From contig CAICTM010000578.1 in NCBI GenBank assembly GCA_903772945.1, positions 1 through 58,390 of the forward strand: a stretch of 58,390 bases of DNA, given 5' to 3'. The notes beneath the pieces are model-generated. The model was given only the letters and a program-made list of their open reading frames with translations. It made no database searches and was not told where the DNA came from. Of the stretch, positions 1-8,527 are shown piece by piece (position 1 is the first letter of the stretch; every line of letters starts with the position of its first letter). This DNA comes from Seminavis robusta (taxonomy: Eukaryota > Bacillariophyta > Bacillariophyceae > Naviculales > Naviculaceae). Made by a program: the position numbers and the translations under genes.

Positions 1-948
1 TGGACCGGAAGCCTCTATTGCGGTCTCACCCTAAACTGGGACTACACCAACAGAACCGTCGACCTCTCCATGCCAGGGTACATCACAAAAGCCCTAGCAC
101 GTTTCGAACATCCAAACCCCAACAGAGCCCAACATTCACCATACAAATGCAACCTACCGCAATATGGAGCCAAGACCCAGCTCACAGCCAAAGCTGACAC
201 TACCAATCCTCTCCAACAAAAAGACACAAAACGCCTCCAAGAAATCATAGGAACCCTCCTATATTATGGAAGAGCAGTGGACTCAACCATGCTAGTAGCC
301 CTTGGCACACTAGCCTCCGCCCAGACCAAAGGAACACAGGCCACCAAGAGAGCTGCAGCACAACTACTAGACTATTGCTTCACCCACCCAGACGCCAAAG
401 TCAGATACCATGCAAGCGGCATGATCCTGTCCATACACAGTGATGCATCATACCACTCCGAAACCGAAGCACGCTCTAGAGTGGCAGGCCACTTCATCCT
501 ATCTGACTCACTACAACAACCCAACACAGTTCCCAAACCAGCGGACAAGCTCCCTCCACACAACGGAGCCATCCTAATCATCAGCTCCATTCTACCCATG
601 GTGCTTGCCTCAGCCACGGAAGCAGAACTGGCAGCGCTATACTACAATGCCAGAGAAGCGTGTACAATCCGCACAACCTTAGACGAAATGGGCCACCCAC
701 AACCAGCCACCCCGATCCAAACCGACAACGAGGTAGCCGTGGGACTCGCCCTAAACACAGTCAAACAACGACGATCCAAAGCAATCGACATGCGCTTCTA
801 TTGGATCAGAGATCGCATACAACAGGGCCAATTCCTAGTATATTGGCGCCCGGGCAAAGAGAATGATGCTGACTACTTCAGCAAGCATCACCCGACAGCT
901 CACCACATTCTCAAACGCCCACGATATCTCCAGCCCATACCTGAGTAG
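1..948 (+). CDS. Ty1/copia retrotransposon polyprotein, C-terminal part (RT tail and RNase H), cut by window edge
   Basis: The frame is open from base 1 and ends at the TAG at 946-948. The first residues (GLTLNWDY, then RTVDLSMPGYI) match the conserved end of copia reverse transcriptase. The rest is an RNase H domain with its acidic residues visible: Asp in HSDASY, Glu in ATEAELAAL, Asp in IQTDNEVA, and a final Asp in KENDADYFSKHHP, the usual end of copia polyproteins. RNase H removes the RNA strand of the RNA/DNA hybrid during reverse transcription. The preserved catalytic residues and absence of stops suggest a fairly young insertion, but protease, integrase and most of the RT lie outside the window. 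The probable 3' LTR follows within about 10 bp. Family identity is firm; activity cannot be judged. Confidence 0.88.
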   Translation, partial: WTGSLYCGLTLNWDYTNRTVDLSMPGYITKALARFEHPNPNRAQHSPYKCNLPQYGAKTQLTAKADTTNPLQQKDTKRLQEIIGTLLYYGRAVDSTMLVALGTLASAQTKGTQATKRAAAQLLDYCFTHPDAKVRYHASGMILSIHSDASYHSETEARSRVAGHFILSDSLQQPNTVPKPADKLPPHNGAILIISSILPMVLASATEAELAALYYNAREACTIRTTLDEMGHPQPATPIQTDNEVAVGLALNTVKQRRSKAIDMRFYWIRDRIQQGQFLVYWRPGKENDADYFSKHHPTAHHILKRPRYLQPIPE

Positions 949-956
949 AGGCTGAG

Positions 957-1117
957 GGTGTGCTGATTCCGGCCGTCTGACGGTCAACCGTCAACCAGAA
1001 TCTAGCCTCCACCCATCTACAGATCTACAGATATACAGAGACAACAAAGTAGCTTTTCCTCATAATCTTATAACATCATTCGTAATACATCTATCGCTAC
1101 CTTTAGTCTCTTCAACA
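957..1117 (+). mobile_element. probable 3' LTR of the copia element
   Basis: A purine-rich stretch (AGAGGCTGAGGG) directly after the polyprotein stop is a plausible polypurine tract. The LTR would start at the TG near 957-961 and end at CTTCAACA (1110-1117). That gives TG...CA ends and about 160 bp, in the range of short copia LTRs. The 5' LTR is outside the window, so the borders are inferred from position and terminal dinucleotides only. Confidence 0.5.
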
Positions 1118-1314
1118 CGTAGCCCGCGAATTTGGCATTATTTCCCAGGACCACGTCTGAGCTCCAATTCCCAGCACCAAGTCTGAGCTTCCATGGTATC
1201 TCTCACAAAGTAGTAAGAAAGTAGTGTACAGTACGTGCTCTTCATTCGATGCACCCCAGCTCTCACAAAGTAGCATGGAGTGCACCAGTAATCACCCCAG
1301 CCGCCTAACAAGCA

Positions 1315-2388
1315 ATGAGTACAAGTACCGAAGTGAACACAAGGGACAATGATCCCGAAGAGGACCACCCAACGCCGTCCACCATAGCTGGAAACGATGC
1401 CCCTGGCTCGGATGTCTCATTGATGGTGAGTACCGGTTCATCACAAAAGGCGTGTCAGGGATACAGATCGTATCGGGCATTGATTGCTGCACTTTGCACA
1501 TTTTTCGTGGTGACCACAGTGATCGCTGTGGTGATGTTTTCCACTGGAAACGCGAAGGGGGTAGCATCTGCAATACAGAGCATTGGAGGCGGTTCCGGTG
1601 GAACATCTTCTGGTTCCAGTTCCGGTGGAGGAGGTGGATCCGGCTCGTGCTTCTCTGCAGACACTACCGTACAGACACTGAAAGGCCCGGTCCCCATGAA
1701 GGACTTACAAGTGGGAGACAAGATTTTGACAGCACAGGGCAAGTACGAACATGTCTATGCCTTTGGCCATTACTTGCCCAATGGAGAGGCAGAGTTTCTT
1801 GTGATTGAGACAGAAGGCAACAGCCAACTGGAGATCACACCGGAGCATCTCCTGTATCGACAAGGCACGTCACACCCTGTTCCTGCCTACTCTCTGCGAG
1901 TAGGTGACAAGATTCAGCCACACGGTGCTGAGGTTACTATGATTGACTCGGTTCACAAGACTGGTATCTATGCTCCTCTGGTCTCTAGTGGCAGCTTTTT
2001 GGTCAATCATGGCTCTGTCAAGGTGTCTTCCTATATAAGTTTGGTGCAAGCATACTCCACTGGCTATGCTCATTTTGCTGATGGGACACCCTTCTTGCCA
2101 CAGCATACTGGTATTCACATGGTCCTGACACCCTACCGAATGATTTGCACCACATTTTCAGGTTACTGTCAAGGCAGCTACACACAGGAAGGAATGCCAC
2201 CCCATGTTGCCAATGGGATTGAGATCTTGACATGGGCTGACAAACTGCCATTGATGGAACAAGTGGTTCTGCTGGTGTTGGCACTGGTAGCATTCGGTGC
2301 ACTCATGGTAGTGGAGAAAATTGGATTGGTGTTGCTCGCAGCAACATTTTTCCTTTGCAGGAATGGCTTGGGCCGTCACCACAAGTAG
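1315..2388 (+). CDS. membrane protein with Hedgehog-type Hint domain, copy A
   Basis: A 357-residue protein starting at the ATG after AACAAGCA. Order: hydrophilic N-terminus (1-50), one TM segment (about 55-80), a Gly/Ser linker (90-111), then a Hint domain beginning at Cys112 in CFSADTTVQ, followed by MKDLQVGDKIL, the EFLVIETEG strand, and the T-x-x-H motif in ITPEHLLY. Two more hydrophobic segments form the C-terminus (about 305-345). Hint domains of Hedgehog and inteins cleave the peptide bond before the N-terminal Cys through a thioester; if active, this would release the N-terminal TM part. The motif matching Hedgehog SCY reads SSY here (Ser codon 2029-2031), while copy B keeps the Cys. 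Whether it self-cleaves is unknown. Confidence 0.85.
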   Translation: MSTSTEVNTRDNDPEEDHPTPSTIAGNDAPGSDVSLMVSTGSSQKACQGYRSYRALIAALCTFFVVTTVIAVVMFSTGNAKGVASAIQSIGGGSGGTSSGSSSGGGGGSGSCFSADTTVQTLKGPVPMKDLQVGDKILTAQGKYEHVYAFGHYLPNGEAEFLVIETEGNSQLEITPEHLLYRQGTSHPVPAYSLRVGDKIQPHGAEVTMIDSVHKTGIYAPLVSSGSFLVNHGSVKVSSYISLVQAYSTGYAHFADGTPFLPQHTGIHMVLTPYRMICTTFSGYCQGSYTQEGMPPHVANGIEILTWADKLPLMEQVVLLVLALVAFGALMVVEKIGLVLLAATFFLCRNGLGRHHK

Positions 2389-2398
2389 CTGGCTACAT

Positions 2399-2490
2399 TT
2401 ACAAGCTCCTTGTCATTCCCACTGCTGTCTGTGCACTCTGTAGTTTCACACCTTCCAATGCACTGTTCAAGGAGGTTGTAGTAGCAAATC
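2399..2490 (-). pseudogene. orphan 3' tail of the Nudix gene, duplicated with the Hint gene
   Basis: The reverse strand reads ATTTSLNSALEGVKL and SAQTAVGMTRSL before a stop at 2399. This is nearly the same as the last 30 residues of the Nudix protein at 4145-5002 (ATTTSLNGALEGVKL, SAQKALGITRSL). Nothing Nudix-like lies upstream of it on that strand, so it is a duplicated tail without a body, a scar of the segmental duplication. Confidence 0.75.
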
Positions 2491-3102
2491 CTTTCTTCTC
2501 AGAGCATGGCTTGCCCATTTTCGGTGGTGGTACCAAACGGGTTCGGTAAGGGTTCGACATAGTTGTCAAAACGAACCGGTACACGCACGGTAGCTCCATA
2601 GCCTTTATGAATATTATTTTTATTATTTTTAACTGGTGACTCCGGAAAACGAATTTGGCAATTCCCAGGACCGGTACCACCTTCGGACCGTGTCTGAGCT
2701 GTACTGTAGAATACCAGAAGTGTGCATGCTCAGCTCCTGGCTAGTTAGGGTCGTTGGGTACAGGAACTCAAGACTGTTTTGATGGTTTGTTGAAAACCTA
2801 GATCGCTTCCTTCGTTTTCTGAATAGATACGCCAGGAATAGCTGGACTAGCTAGTAGGTTCAGAAACCATATGAGATAAAATTTGAGACCTTTGCAAAGG
2901 CGGTATTCGTGATTCAGACTACCCAACGTTCCAGAGTACCGGTCGCGCAAAATCCTCCTACCGTACTAATTTATTTATTTATTTTATTAGCTGGATAGCG
3001 AACCAAGTACCGTTCCGGTTTACACCCCAGCTCTCACAAAGTAGCATGTTGTGTACCGGTACTTTCTCTTCGTTTGATGCACCCCAGACACCATAACAAG
3101 CA
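2491..3102. other. intergenic, between the two Hint genes
   Basis: About 600 bp without a supported gene. It holds the diverged 5' flank of unit B, an A/T-rich run at 2969-2990 (TTTATTTATTTATTTTATTA) and copies of the word CTCTCACAAAGTAG upstream of the next ATG. It probably contains the terminator of copy A and promoter of copy B, but no TATA box stands out. Confidence 0.5.
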
Positions 3103-4140
3103 ATGAGTACAAGTACCGAAGTGAACACAAGGGACAATGATCCCAAAGAGGACCACCCACCCCTGTCCACCGTACCTGGAAACGATGTCCCTGGCTCAGG
3201 TGTCTCGATGATGGCGAGTACTGATTCATACAGATCGTATCGGGCATTGATTTTTGCAGTTTTTGCATGTTTCATGGTGAGCGCACTGATCATTGTGGTG
3301 TTGTTTTTCACTGGGGACGAGAATGGAATAGGATCTGTAATAAAGCGCATTGGAGGCGGTTCGTCTTCTGGTGCCGGTTCCAGAGGAGGAGGTGGATTTT
3401 GCTTCTCTGCAGACACTACTGTACAGACACTGAAAGGCCAGGTCCCCATGAAGGACCTACAAGTGGGAGACAAGATTTTGACAGCACAGGGCAGGTACGA
3501 ACATGTCTATGCCTTTGGCCATTACTTGCCCAATGGAGAGGCAGAGTTTCTTGTGATTGAGACAGAAGGCAACAGCCAACTGGAGATCACACCCGAGCAT
3601 CTCCTGTATCGACAAGGCACGTCACACCCTGTTCCTGCCTACTCTCTGCGAGTAGGTGACAAGATTCAGCCACACGGTGCTGAGGTTACTATGATTGACT
3701 CGGTTCACAAGACTGGTATCTATGCTCCTCTGGTCTCTAGTGGCAGCTTTTTGGTCAATCATGGCTCTGTCAAGGTGTCTTGCTATATAATTTTGATACA
3801 AGCATACTCCACTGGCTATGCTCATTTTGCTGATGGGACACCCTTCTTGCCACAGCATACTGGTATTCACATGGTCCTGACACCCTACCGAATGATTTGC
3901 ACCACCTTTTTAGGTTACTGTCAAGGCAGCTACACACAGGAAGGAATGCCACCCCATGTTGCCAATGGGATTGAGATCTTGACATGGGCTGACAAACTGC
4001 CATTGATGGCACAAGTGGTTCTGCTGGTGTTGGCACTGGTAGCATTCAGTGCACTCATGGTAGTGGAGAAAATTGGGTTGGTGTTGCTCGCAGCAACATT
4101 TTTGCTCTGCAGGAATGGCTTGGGCCGTCACCGCAAGTAG
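3103..4140 (+). CDS. membrane protein with Hedgehog-type Hint domain, copy B
   Basis: A 345-residue paralogue of copy A with the same order: short hydrophilic N-terminus, TM segment (about 48-70), Gly/Ser/Arg linker, Hint domain starting at Cys100 (CFSADTTVQ), T-x-x-H in ITPEHLLY, and two C-terminal hydrophobic segments. The Hint and C-terminal parts differ from copy A at only a few residues, while the N-terminal 95 residues differ much more and the linker is shorter. The Hedgehog-like SCY motif is kept here (Cys codon 3781-3783). The stop lies 4 bp from the stop of the convergent Nudix gene, so the two 3' UTRs must overlap. Role unknown; Hint activity would allow self-cleavage between the membrane anchor and the C-terminal part. 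Confidence 0.86.
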   Translation: MSTSTEVNTRDNDPKEDHPPLSTVPGNDVPGSGVSMMASTDSYRSYRALIFAVFACFMVSALIIVVLFFTGDENGIGSVIKRIGGGSSSGAGSRGGGGFCFSADTTVQTLKGQVPMKDLQVGDKILTAQGRYEHVYAFGHYLPNGEAEFLVIETEGNSQLEITPEHLLYRQGTSHPVPAYSLRVGDKIQPHGAEVTMIDSVHKTGIYAPLVSSGSFLVNHGSVKVSCYIILIQAYSTGYAHFADGTPFLPQHTGIHMVLTPYRMICTTFLGYCQGSYTQEGMPPHVANGIEILTWADKLPLMAQVVLLVLALVAFSALMVVEKIGLVLLAATFLLCRNGLGRHRK

Positions 4141-4144
4141 CTGG

Positions 4145-5002
4145 CTACATACACAAGCTCCGAGTGATTCCCAGTGCTTTCTGCGCACTTTGTAGTTTCA
4201 CACCTTCCAATGCACCGTTTAAGGAGGTTGTAGTAGCCAATCCATGCTTACCAGCCTGAAGGGAGTGTCGGTAGTCTAGCAGCATCATCTTGTGATCTGC
4301 ATAGAAGTCATGTTGTTCAATATCCTTGATAGCAATCTTTCTGACATCCTTAGCTTCTTTTGGGTAAATGGCATGAGGTAATCTAACCACATATGCCACT
4401 GCTACATTCCTTCGTAGATTGTCTCTCCGCGGGTCAGAATAAACTCCCAGCATTTGAAACTGTGTGTTGCCACTTTGCTGTTCCAACACAATCCCCACTT
4501 GTTCCTTCAATTCGCGATGCAACGCCAGTTCCAAGGAATCTCCAACTTCCAAAAAACCACCAATAGTGGCCAGTTGGTTGGTATCCTTTCGTTGTTTCAC
4601 CCAGAAAAATGTGTCATCATCTTCTTGTGACACCAGGATCAAATCAAAGGCCACAAATGGTGTGCATAGACAGTAGCCATCGGCTCCACACCAACAAGAT
4701 CCTCTGTGATCATTGTCATATGGAGTGCCACCACCATGCCACACATGCTCATCTCCTCGAATCCACATGAAGGAATCTTCATTTCCAATCAGTCTGGACC
4801 ATAGCCATGTTATCCCAAACAGCACGTTCATGGCGAACGAGATTCTCAAAACCGCATCCTGTGATGATAGAACATTCTTGAGGGAACCGCCCTTTCGCCG
4901 GTACTTTTTGTTGAGGGCGTTGTTGTCCATGTTGTGGATATTATGTTGCGTCGGGTGCTGGTGACCAGTGTTGTGTCGTCGTCGGATCCAAAGTGGGAGC
5001 AT
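4145..5002 (-). CDS. Nudix hydrolase family protein with N-terminal hydrophobic segment and altered Nudix box
   Basis: Reverse-strand protein of 285 residues from the ATG at 5002; a second ATG at 4930 would give 261. The frame is open further upstream only with TTG. A hydrophobic stretch (ISFAMNVLFGITWLWSRLIG) near the N-terminus could anchor it to a membrane. The Nudix box is recognisable (GGFLEVGDSLELALHRELK followed by EQVGI) but departs from G-x5-E-x7-RE-U-x-EE-x-G-U: Asp replaces the first Glu, and the EE pair reads EQ. Nudix enzymes hydrolyse nucleoside diphosphates linked to another moiety, and the RE-U-x-EE glutamates bind Mg2+, so activity may be reduced or lost. The C-terminal tail is shared with the duplicated fragment at 2399-2490. 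Confidence 0.8.
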   Translation of the reverse strand: MLPLWIRRRHNTGHQHPTQHNIHNMDNNALNKKYRRKGGSLKNVLSSQDAVLRISFAMNVLFGITWLWSRLIGNEDSFMWIRGDEHVWHGGGTPYDNDHRGSCWCGADGYCLCTPFVAFDLILVSQEDDDTFFWVKQRKDTNQLATIGGFLEVGDSLELALHRELKEQVGIVLEQQSGNTQFQMLGVYSDPRRDNLRRNVAVAYVVRLPHAIYPKEAKDVRKIAIKDIEQHDFYADHKMMLLDYRHSLQAGKHGLATTTSLNGALEGVKLQSAQKALGITRSLCM

Positions 5003-5698
5003 GGGTAAGCATGCATGCAAATAGTAGTGACCTCGTCGTTCCCCACCAAGTCTTGATGCAGAGGTGCCCAACGAATCAACGTTTCGGCTGCAACAATGGC
5101 TCGAGTCCAAAAGTCCTGTGCCTCTTCTTTGTAACTACACTACTAGTAGCTGGCTAGCAAAGCTCTGAGCCGTGACGATGGCCGACATGGAGTGAACAGC
5201 GAGGAGGGAAATGGCTGCAAACAAAAGATCCAAAGGCGCAGCTGTGCGTCATCGGCTAATACTAAAATCCACCTTCTCCCTTGACAAATTTCTAGATCTA
5301 GCTAGTTTTTGCATTACAAGGAATGCATTTACCCTCAATTGAGGTACTCTGTGCCGGTCTTACTGATGTATCCAGTGCTGGTGGAATCCAATCCTGCAAA
5401 CTGGCAGGGCTTCAACCAGCTTGTTGGAGTAGTAGAGTAGAGTTAGAAAGTCATCAGCACGGCATCTCCATGCTCTGAGTCCAGCAGGCTAGGTACGGTA
5501 ACCCTTCGGAAACCACCAGTACTAGCTAGCTAGGAGTGGTTGCATTGTCCACACCGGTATCGGTCCTCCGTTGGTACAGGCATAGCCCCCTGATACTCGC
5601 ACATAGTTCATTCTTCTCCACGACATGCAAAGACACGACATTGCCAGCCAGCAACCTGAAACTACAGTAGCTGTATGTAGTCCTGTATTGGATATGTC
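5003..5698. other. intergenic
   Basis: About 700 bp with no supported gene. It contains the upstream region of the Nudix gene and downstream region of the REV7-like gene, with scattered CTAGCTAG words (near 5300 and 5524). Confidence 0.5.
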
Positions 5699-7033
5699 CT
5701 ACGATCCCCCATCTGGCTGTAGTCGTTGCATATGAAATCGAATGTCGAGTAGACTGTTTCCCACCCCCACTTGGTACAAGGGCAACCGAGGTCGCCGTTC
5801 CTCTATGCATTTGTCCGTTTCGGACGATGCGGGATACCAACTCCCCACGGAAAAGGCTCGATCCAAAACGGCAACGTGTCCTTCCTCTGTGTGTAGCAAT
5901 AGCAGCTTGAAGGAGAGGGTATGGGACGGCAAGACGCGATCTCGTTTCAAACTGGCAAGGTGGAGAATGAGGTTTCGAAATGCCCGTTCCAGCTCTGGCA
6001 AGACGGCTTGGAAAGGATCCGTCTGCTTTGGTGTTGGTTTTTTCGCCGAGGGGCGAAAGCGTCCCAATCGAGGCTTTTTGCTATTGCGGTTGTTCTCCAC
6101 ATTGACAATGGTTTGTTGTTGTTCTTGAGTTGTAGTAGTTGTTGGCATGGAAAAGTGGAGCGAAAAGCGTTCCAGAACTTGCAGTGACTTGTATTGGAGG
6201 CGGCTACGAGCTGTTTCTTCCGTGTCGGGGGTGAGCGAGTCAATGTTGTATCCAGGATCCGTAGCTTTTTCGTCATCTTCTTGTTCTTCATCCTCCACAG
6301 TGTCAATCATTTGTTGTTGACTCGGATGATCATGCTGCGAGAGTGATGAGAGGGATTGCTGTTGTGTTGTTATTTGATGATTGTTCTTTTTGTTTGTCTC
6401 GTGTTGTCTCCTTTCTTGAAACAATATTGCTGGTTGGAGGGCGGCGTTGGAGGAAGAGACATCAGTGGAACCTTCTTCTTCTTCCTTTCGTCTGCGTTTT
6501 TGGGAGCGTGTCGATTCTTCTTGTGAAGAGGAAGGTGTGGACAGTTCCTGGAGCTTTTGGGCGATGCTGCCGAGTTGGGGTTGTTGTTCCGAATCTGATT
6601 CTGACTTGTCGTCGTCGTCGTCATCATGGAGAGGCAAATCGATTGGAGTGTCTTCCTCGGATTCTTCATCGTTGTCTTGACTGTCATGTTTCTCCTTCTT
6701 CTTCTTCTCTACTAGTAGTAGTGGATTGTCTTTGTCTTCTTCTTTGTCTTGTGGAACAAGATCATCGACCACTTCGAGACAAAACTCGGATGCCGTTTGT
6801 CCGAGAAGTACCGGCACGGCCACTTGGACGGCATCGCGAATGTACTCGACCACGCCCGGATGCCGATTGGCCTTGCAGCGAATTCCCAAAAAGTAGCTGT
6901 CGCAAAAGGAACTGGAAGGATACACGCGCCGAATGTACAGCAAATGATGGCTCCACGTCTCCAACGCTGCTGCCACCAGTAAATGAGACGCTAATGGAGG
7001 AGGACCAGTGCCTCCTTTGGTGGTAGAGGACAT
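5699..7033 (-). CDS. REV7/MAD2L2-like HORMA-domain protein with long acidic insertion
   Basis: 444 residues from the ATG at 7033. Residues 15-95 match the first half of REV7 (LETWSHHLLYIRRVYP, then HPGVVEYIRDAVQVAVPVL), and about 277-444 match the second half (LQVLERFSLHF, AFRNLILHLASL, HTLSFKLLLLHTEE, and LYQVGVGNSLLDIRF near the end). REV7 is the HORMA accessory subunit of translesion polymerase zeta and a repair adaptor in the nucleus. Known family members are about 210 residues; here the fold is split by about 180 acidic, Ser/Gln-rich residues (about 95-275), with a second Thr/Gln- and Lys-rich insertion (about 295-335). The insertion is in frame and low in complexity, with no splice signals needed. 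The gene is divergent from the GH130-like gene, with 189 bp between starts. Confidence 0.8.
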   Translation of the reverse strand: MSSTTKGGTGPPPLASHLLVAAALETWSHHLLYIRRVYPSSSFCDSYFLGIRCKANRHPGVVEYIRDAVQVAVPVLLGQTASEFCLEVVDDLVPQDKEEDKDNPLLLVEKKKKEKHDSQDNDEESEEDTPIDLPLHDDDDDDKSESDSEQQPQLGSIAQKLQELSTPSSSQEESTRSQKRRRKEEEEGSTDVSSSNAALQPAILFQERRQHETNKKNNHQITTQQQSLSSLSQHDHPSQQQMIDTVEDEEQEDDEKATDPGYNIDSLTPDTEETARSRLQYKSLQVLERFSLHFSMPTTTTTQEQQQTIVNVENNRNSKKPRLGRFRPSAKKPTPKQTDPFQAVLPELERAFRNLILHLASLKRDRVLPSHTLSFKLLLLHTEEGHVAVLDRAFSVGSWYPASSETDKCIEERRPRLPLYQVGVGNSLLDIRFHMQRLQPDGGS

Positions 7034-7222
7034 TGTGTCACATTATTTGTTTAGCAAGGAGAGGAGGGGCATGATGTTTTGATAGAGGCGACGGTGAGGC
7101 TGTCATGGTGGAGAAGGTACAATGTACTGAAACTCTAACCTTAACGTGGCAAAAAATGAAGCCAAAGCAAGAAAGCAAGTTCCGAAGACTCACTCGAGGG
7201 GGGAGCTGCATGTCAGAAAGGA
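7034..7222. promoter_or_regulatory. shared divergent promoter region
   Basis: Only 189 bp separate the start codons of the REV7-like gene (reverse) and GH130-like gene (forward). Both promoters must fit here, so a bidirectional promoter is likely. No clear TATA box is visible. Confidence 0.5.
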
Positions 7223-8527
7223 ATGACGATGGTTCGACTGTCATCAGCAGCGCTATCCATCCATGCAATAGTACTTGTGTTATTCCTTCTTCATCTCCAT
7301 GTTGGAGTTGCCGCTTTCCCACTATCGAAAGACTCGTCTTCCTATGTGTTACAAACCGATGAAGATCTGAATCTCAATCAAAATAACCAGAACTGCACGG
7401 ATCATCCACCCCGTCAACACTTGTACGATGTGGTCGTCACGGAATTGGATGCCGTTGGCAATCACAACGCATCTCTGATCAGTCGCATCAATGGATCTTC
7501 GGATTTTGAATTCAATTTCAATCCGGCATGGTTTCCAGTGCAACAACAACAGCACGATAGTCATGATACAGTTGATGGGCTCATTGTTCGCTTGGTCGAT
7601 TCTCAAAAGCATCCCGAATGGGTCAATGCCGGAGCCTTGGCAGTAGTACCCGTCAACTTGAACAACAAACCCATGGCAGTTCGTAACAAAGTGACGGAAT
7701 CCATGGTAACGTGGGCCGGGGCGGAACAACAACCTACTCCCACACAGCCATGGGGTGCCGCCGATCCTCGCATCACGTATCGACCCAAAACACAACAATA
7801 CTATCTCACGTGGGACAATTGCACCAAGAATTGTTGGCCCCATCGAGTGACATATTTATCCACAACCGACAATCCATTGGATCCCCAGGGATGGACGTTT
7901 CATGGACCCGTCTTTCCCTTTGCTTATACCAGTGGCGCGGCCTTGCTCTTTCGGGATGATACTGACAAGACACACAACGATAACAATACACATCCGACAC
8001 ACTTGGCATTTATTTGCAATTCCAACACGGCCGATACCATATATATTGCCGAATCAAAGAATGATGGATTGAATTGGACCATTCCCAAGGATCCATCCCG
8101 TCGCATCCTCATGAAAGGACGACCCGGATGTTGGGATGCCAAGGGTGTGGCCGCCGGTCCTCAACCAGAACGCATCCCCACCACGGGTGATTATCTATTG
8201 ATTTATAACATTGATACCGGATGGCCCTATCATCCCAATCCGCTGGGTCGATGTGCCATTGGTTGGGCCATTCTGGATGGAAAAGATCCCACCAAAATTG
8301 TCGCCAGAGCGATCAAACCTCTCTTGATTGCCAGCCGACCCTGGGAAACATGTCCCAATCATCACCGGGGTGATTCCGACTGTCAAGTTCCCATGGTAGT
8401 CTTTGCTTCGGGACTGAAACCAATCGGCAACAATCAGTATTTGGTCATTTACGGTGCTGGAGACGCGGTTGTGGGTGTCTCCAAAATCCAAGTGGTCACC
8501 AGGAATAGGGAAGGAACAAACCAATGA
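7223..8527 (+). CDS. secreted GH130-like glycoside hydrolase/phosphorylase
   Basis: 434 residues; the start chosen is ATG ACG ATG GTT. A basic N-terminus followed by a hydrophobic run (HAIVLVLFLLHLHVGVAAFP) is a good signal peptide. The mature part has the GH130 five-bladed propeller signatures in order: GAADPRITYRP with YYLTWDN, the GPQPERI segment followed by YLLIYNID, the GRCAIGWAILDG strand, PLLIASRPWE, and the C-terminal VIYGAGDAVVGVS. GH130 enzymes act on beta-mannosides, some by phosphorolysis; which reaction is used here cannot be told. Several N-x-S/T sites fit passage through the secretory pathway. It may trim extracellular or cell-wall polysaccharide. Confidence 0.75.
   Translation: MTMVRLSSAALSIHAIVLVLFLLHLHVGVAAFPLSKDSSSYVLQTDEDLNLNQNNQNCTDHPPRQHLYDVVVTELDAVGNHNASLISRINGSSDFEFNFNPAWFPVQQQQHDSHDTVDGLIVRLVDSQKHPEWVNAGALAVVPVNLNNKPMAVRNKVTESMVTWAGAEQQPTPTQPWGAADPRITYRPKTQQYYLTWDNCTKNCWPHRVTYLSTTDNPLDPQGWTFHGPVFPFAYTSGAALLFRDDTDKTHNDNNTHPTHLAFICNSNTADTIYIAESKNDGLNWTIPKDPSRRILMKGRPGCWDAKGVAAGPQPERIPTTGDYLLIYNIDTGWPYHPNPLGRCAIGWAILDGKDPTKIVARAIKPLLIASRPWETCPNHHRGDSDCQVPMVVFASGLKPIGNNQYLVIYGAGDAVVGVSKIQVVTRNREGTNQ

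Larger units (their letters stand above)
1128..4243. repeat. tandem segmental duplication, two units of about 1.4-1.6 kb
   Basis: Unit A (about 1128-2490) and unit B (about 2650-4243) are direct repeats. Similarity starts upstream of the genes (GAATTTGGCA, then TTCCCAGGACC and GTCTGAGCT), includes the promoter-proximal word CTCTCACAAAGTAG, the whole Hint coding region, and about 100 bp past its stop. Identity is highest over the Hint domain and lower in the N-terminal cytoplasmic and linker regions. Past about 2490 and 4243 the copies diverge abruptly. Within unit A the leader contains CTCTCACAAAGTAG twice (near 1200 and 1260). Confidence 0.85.
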
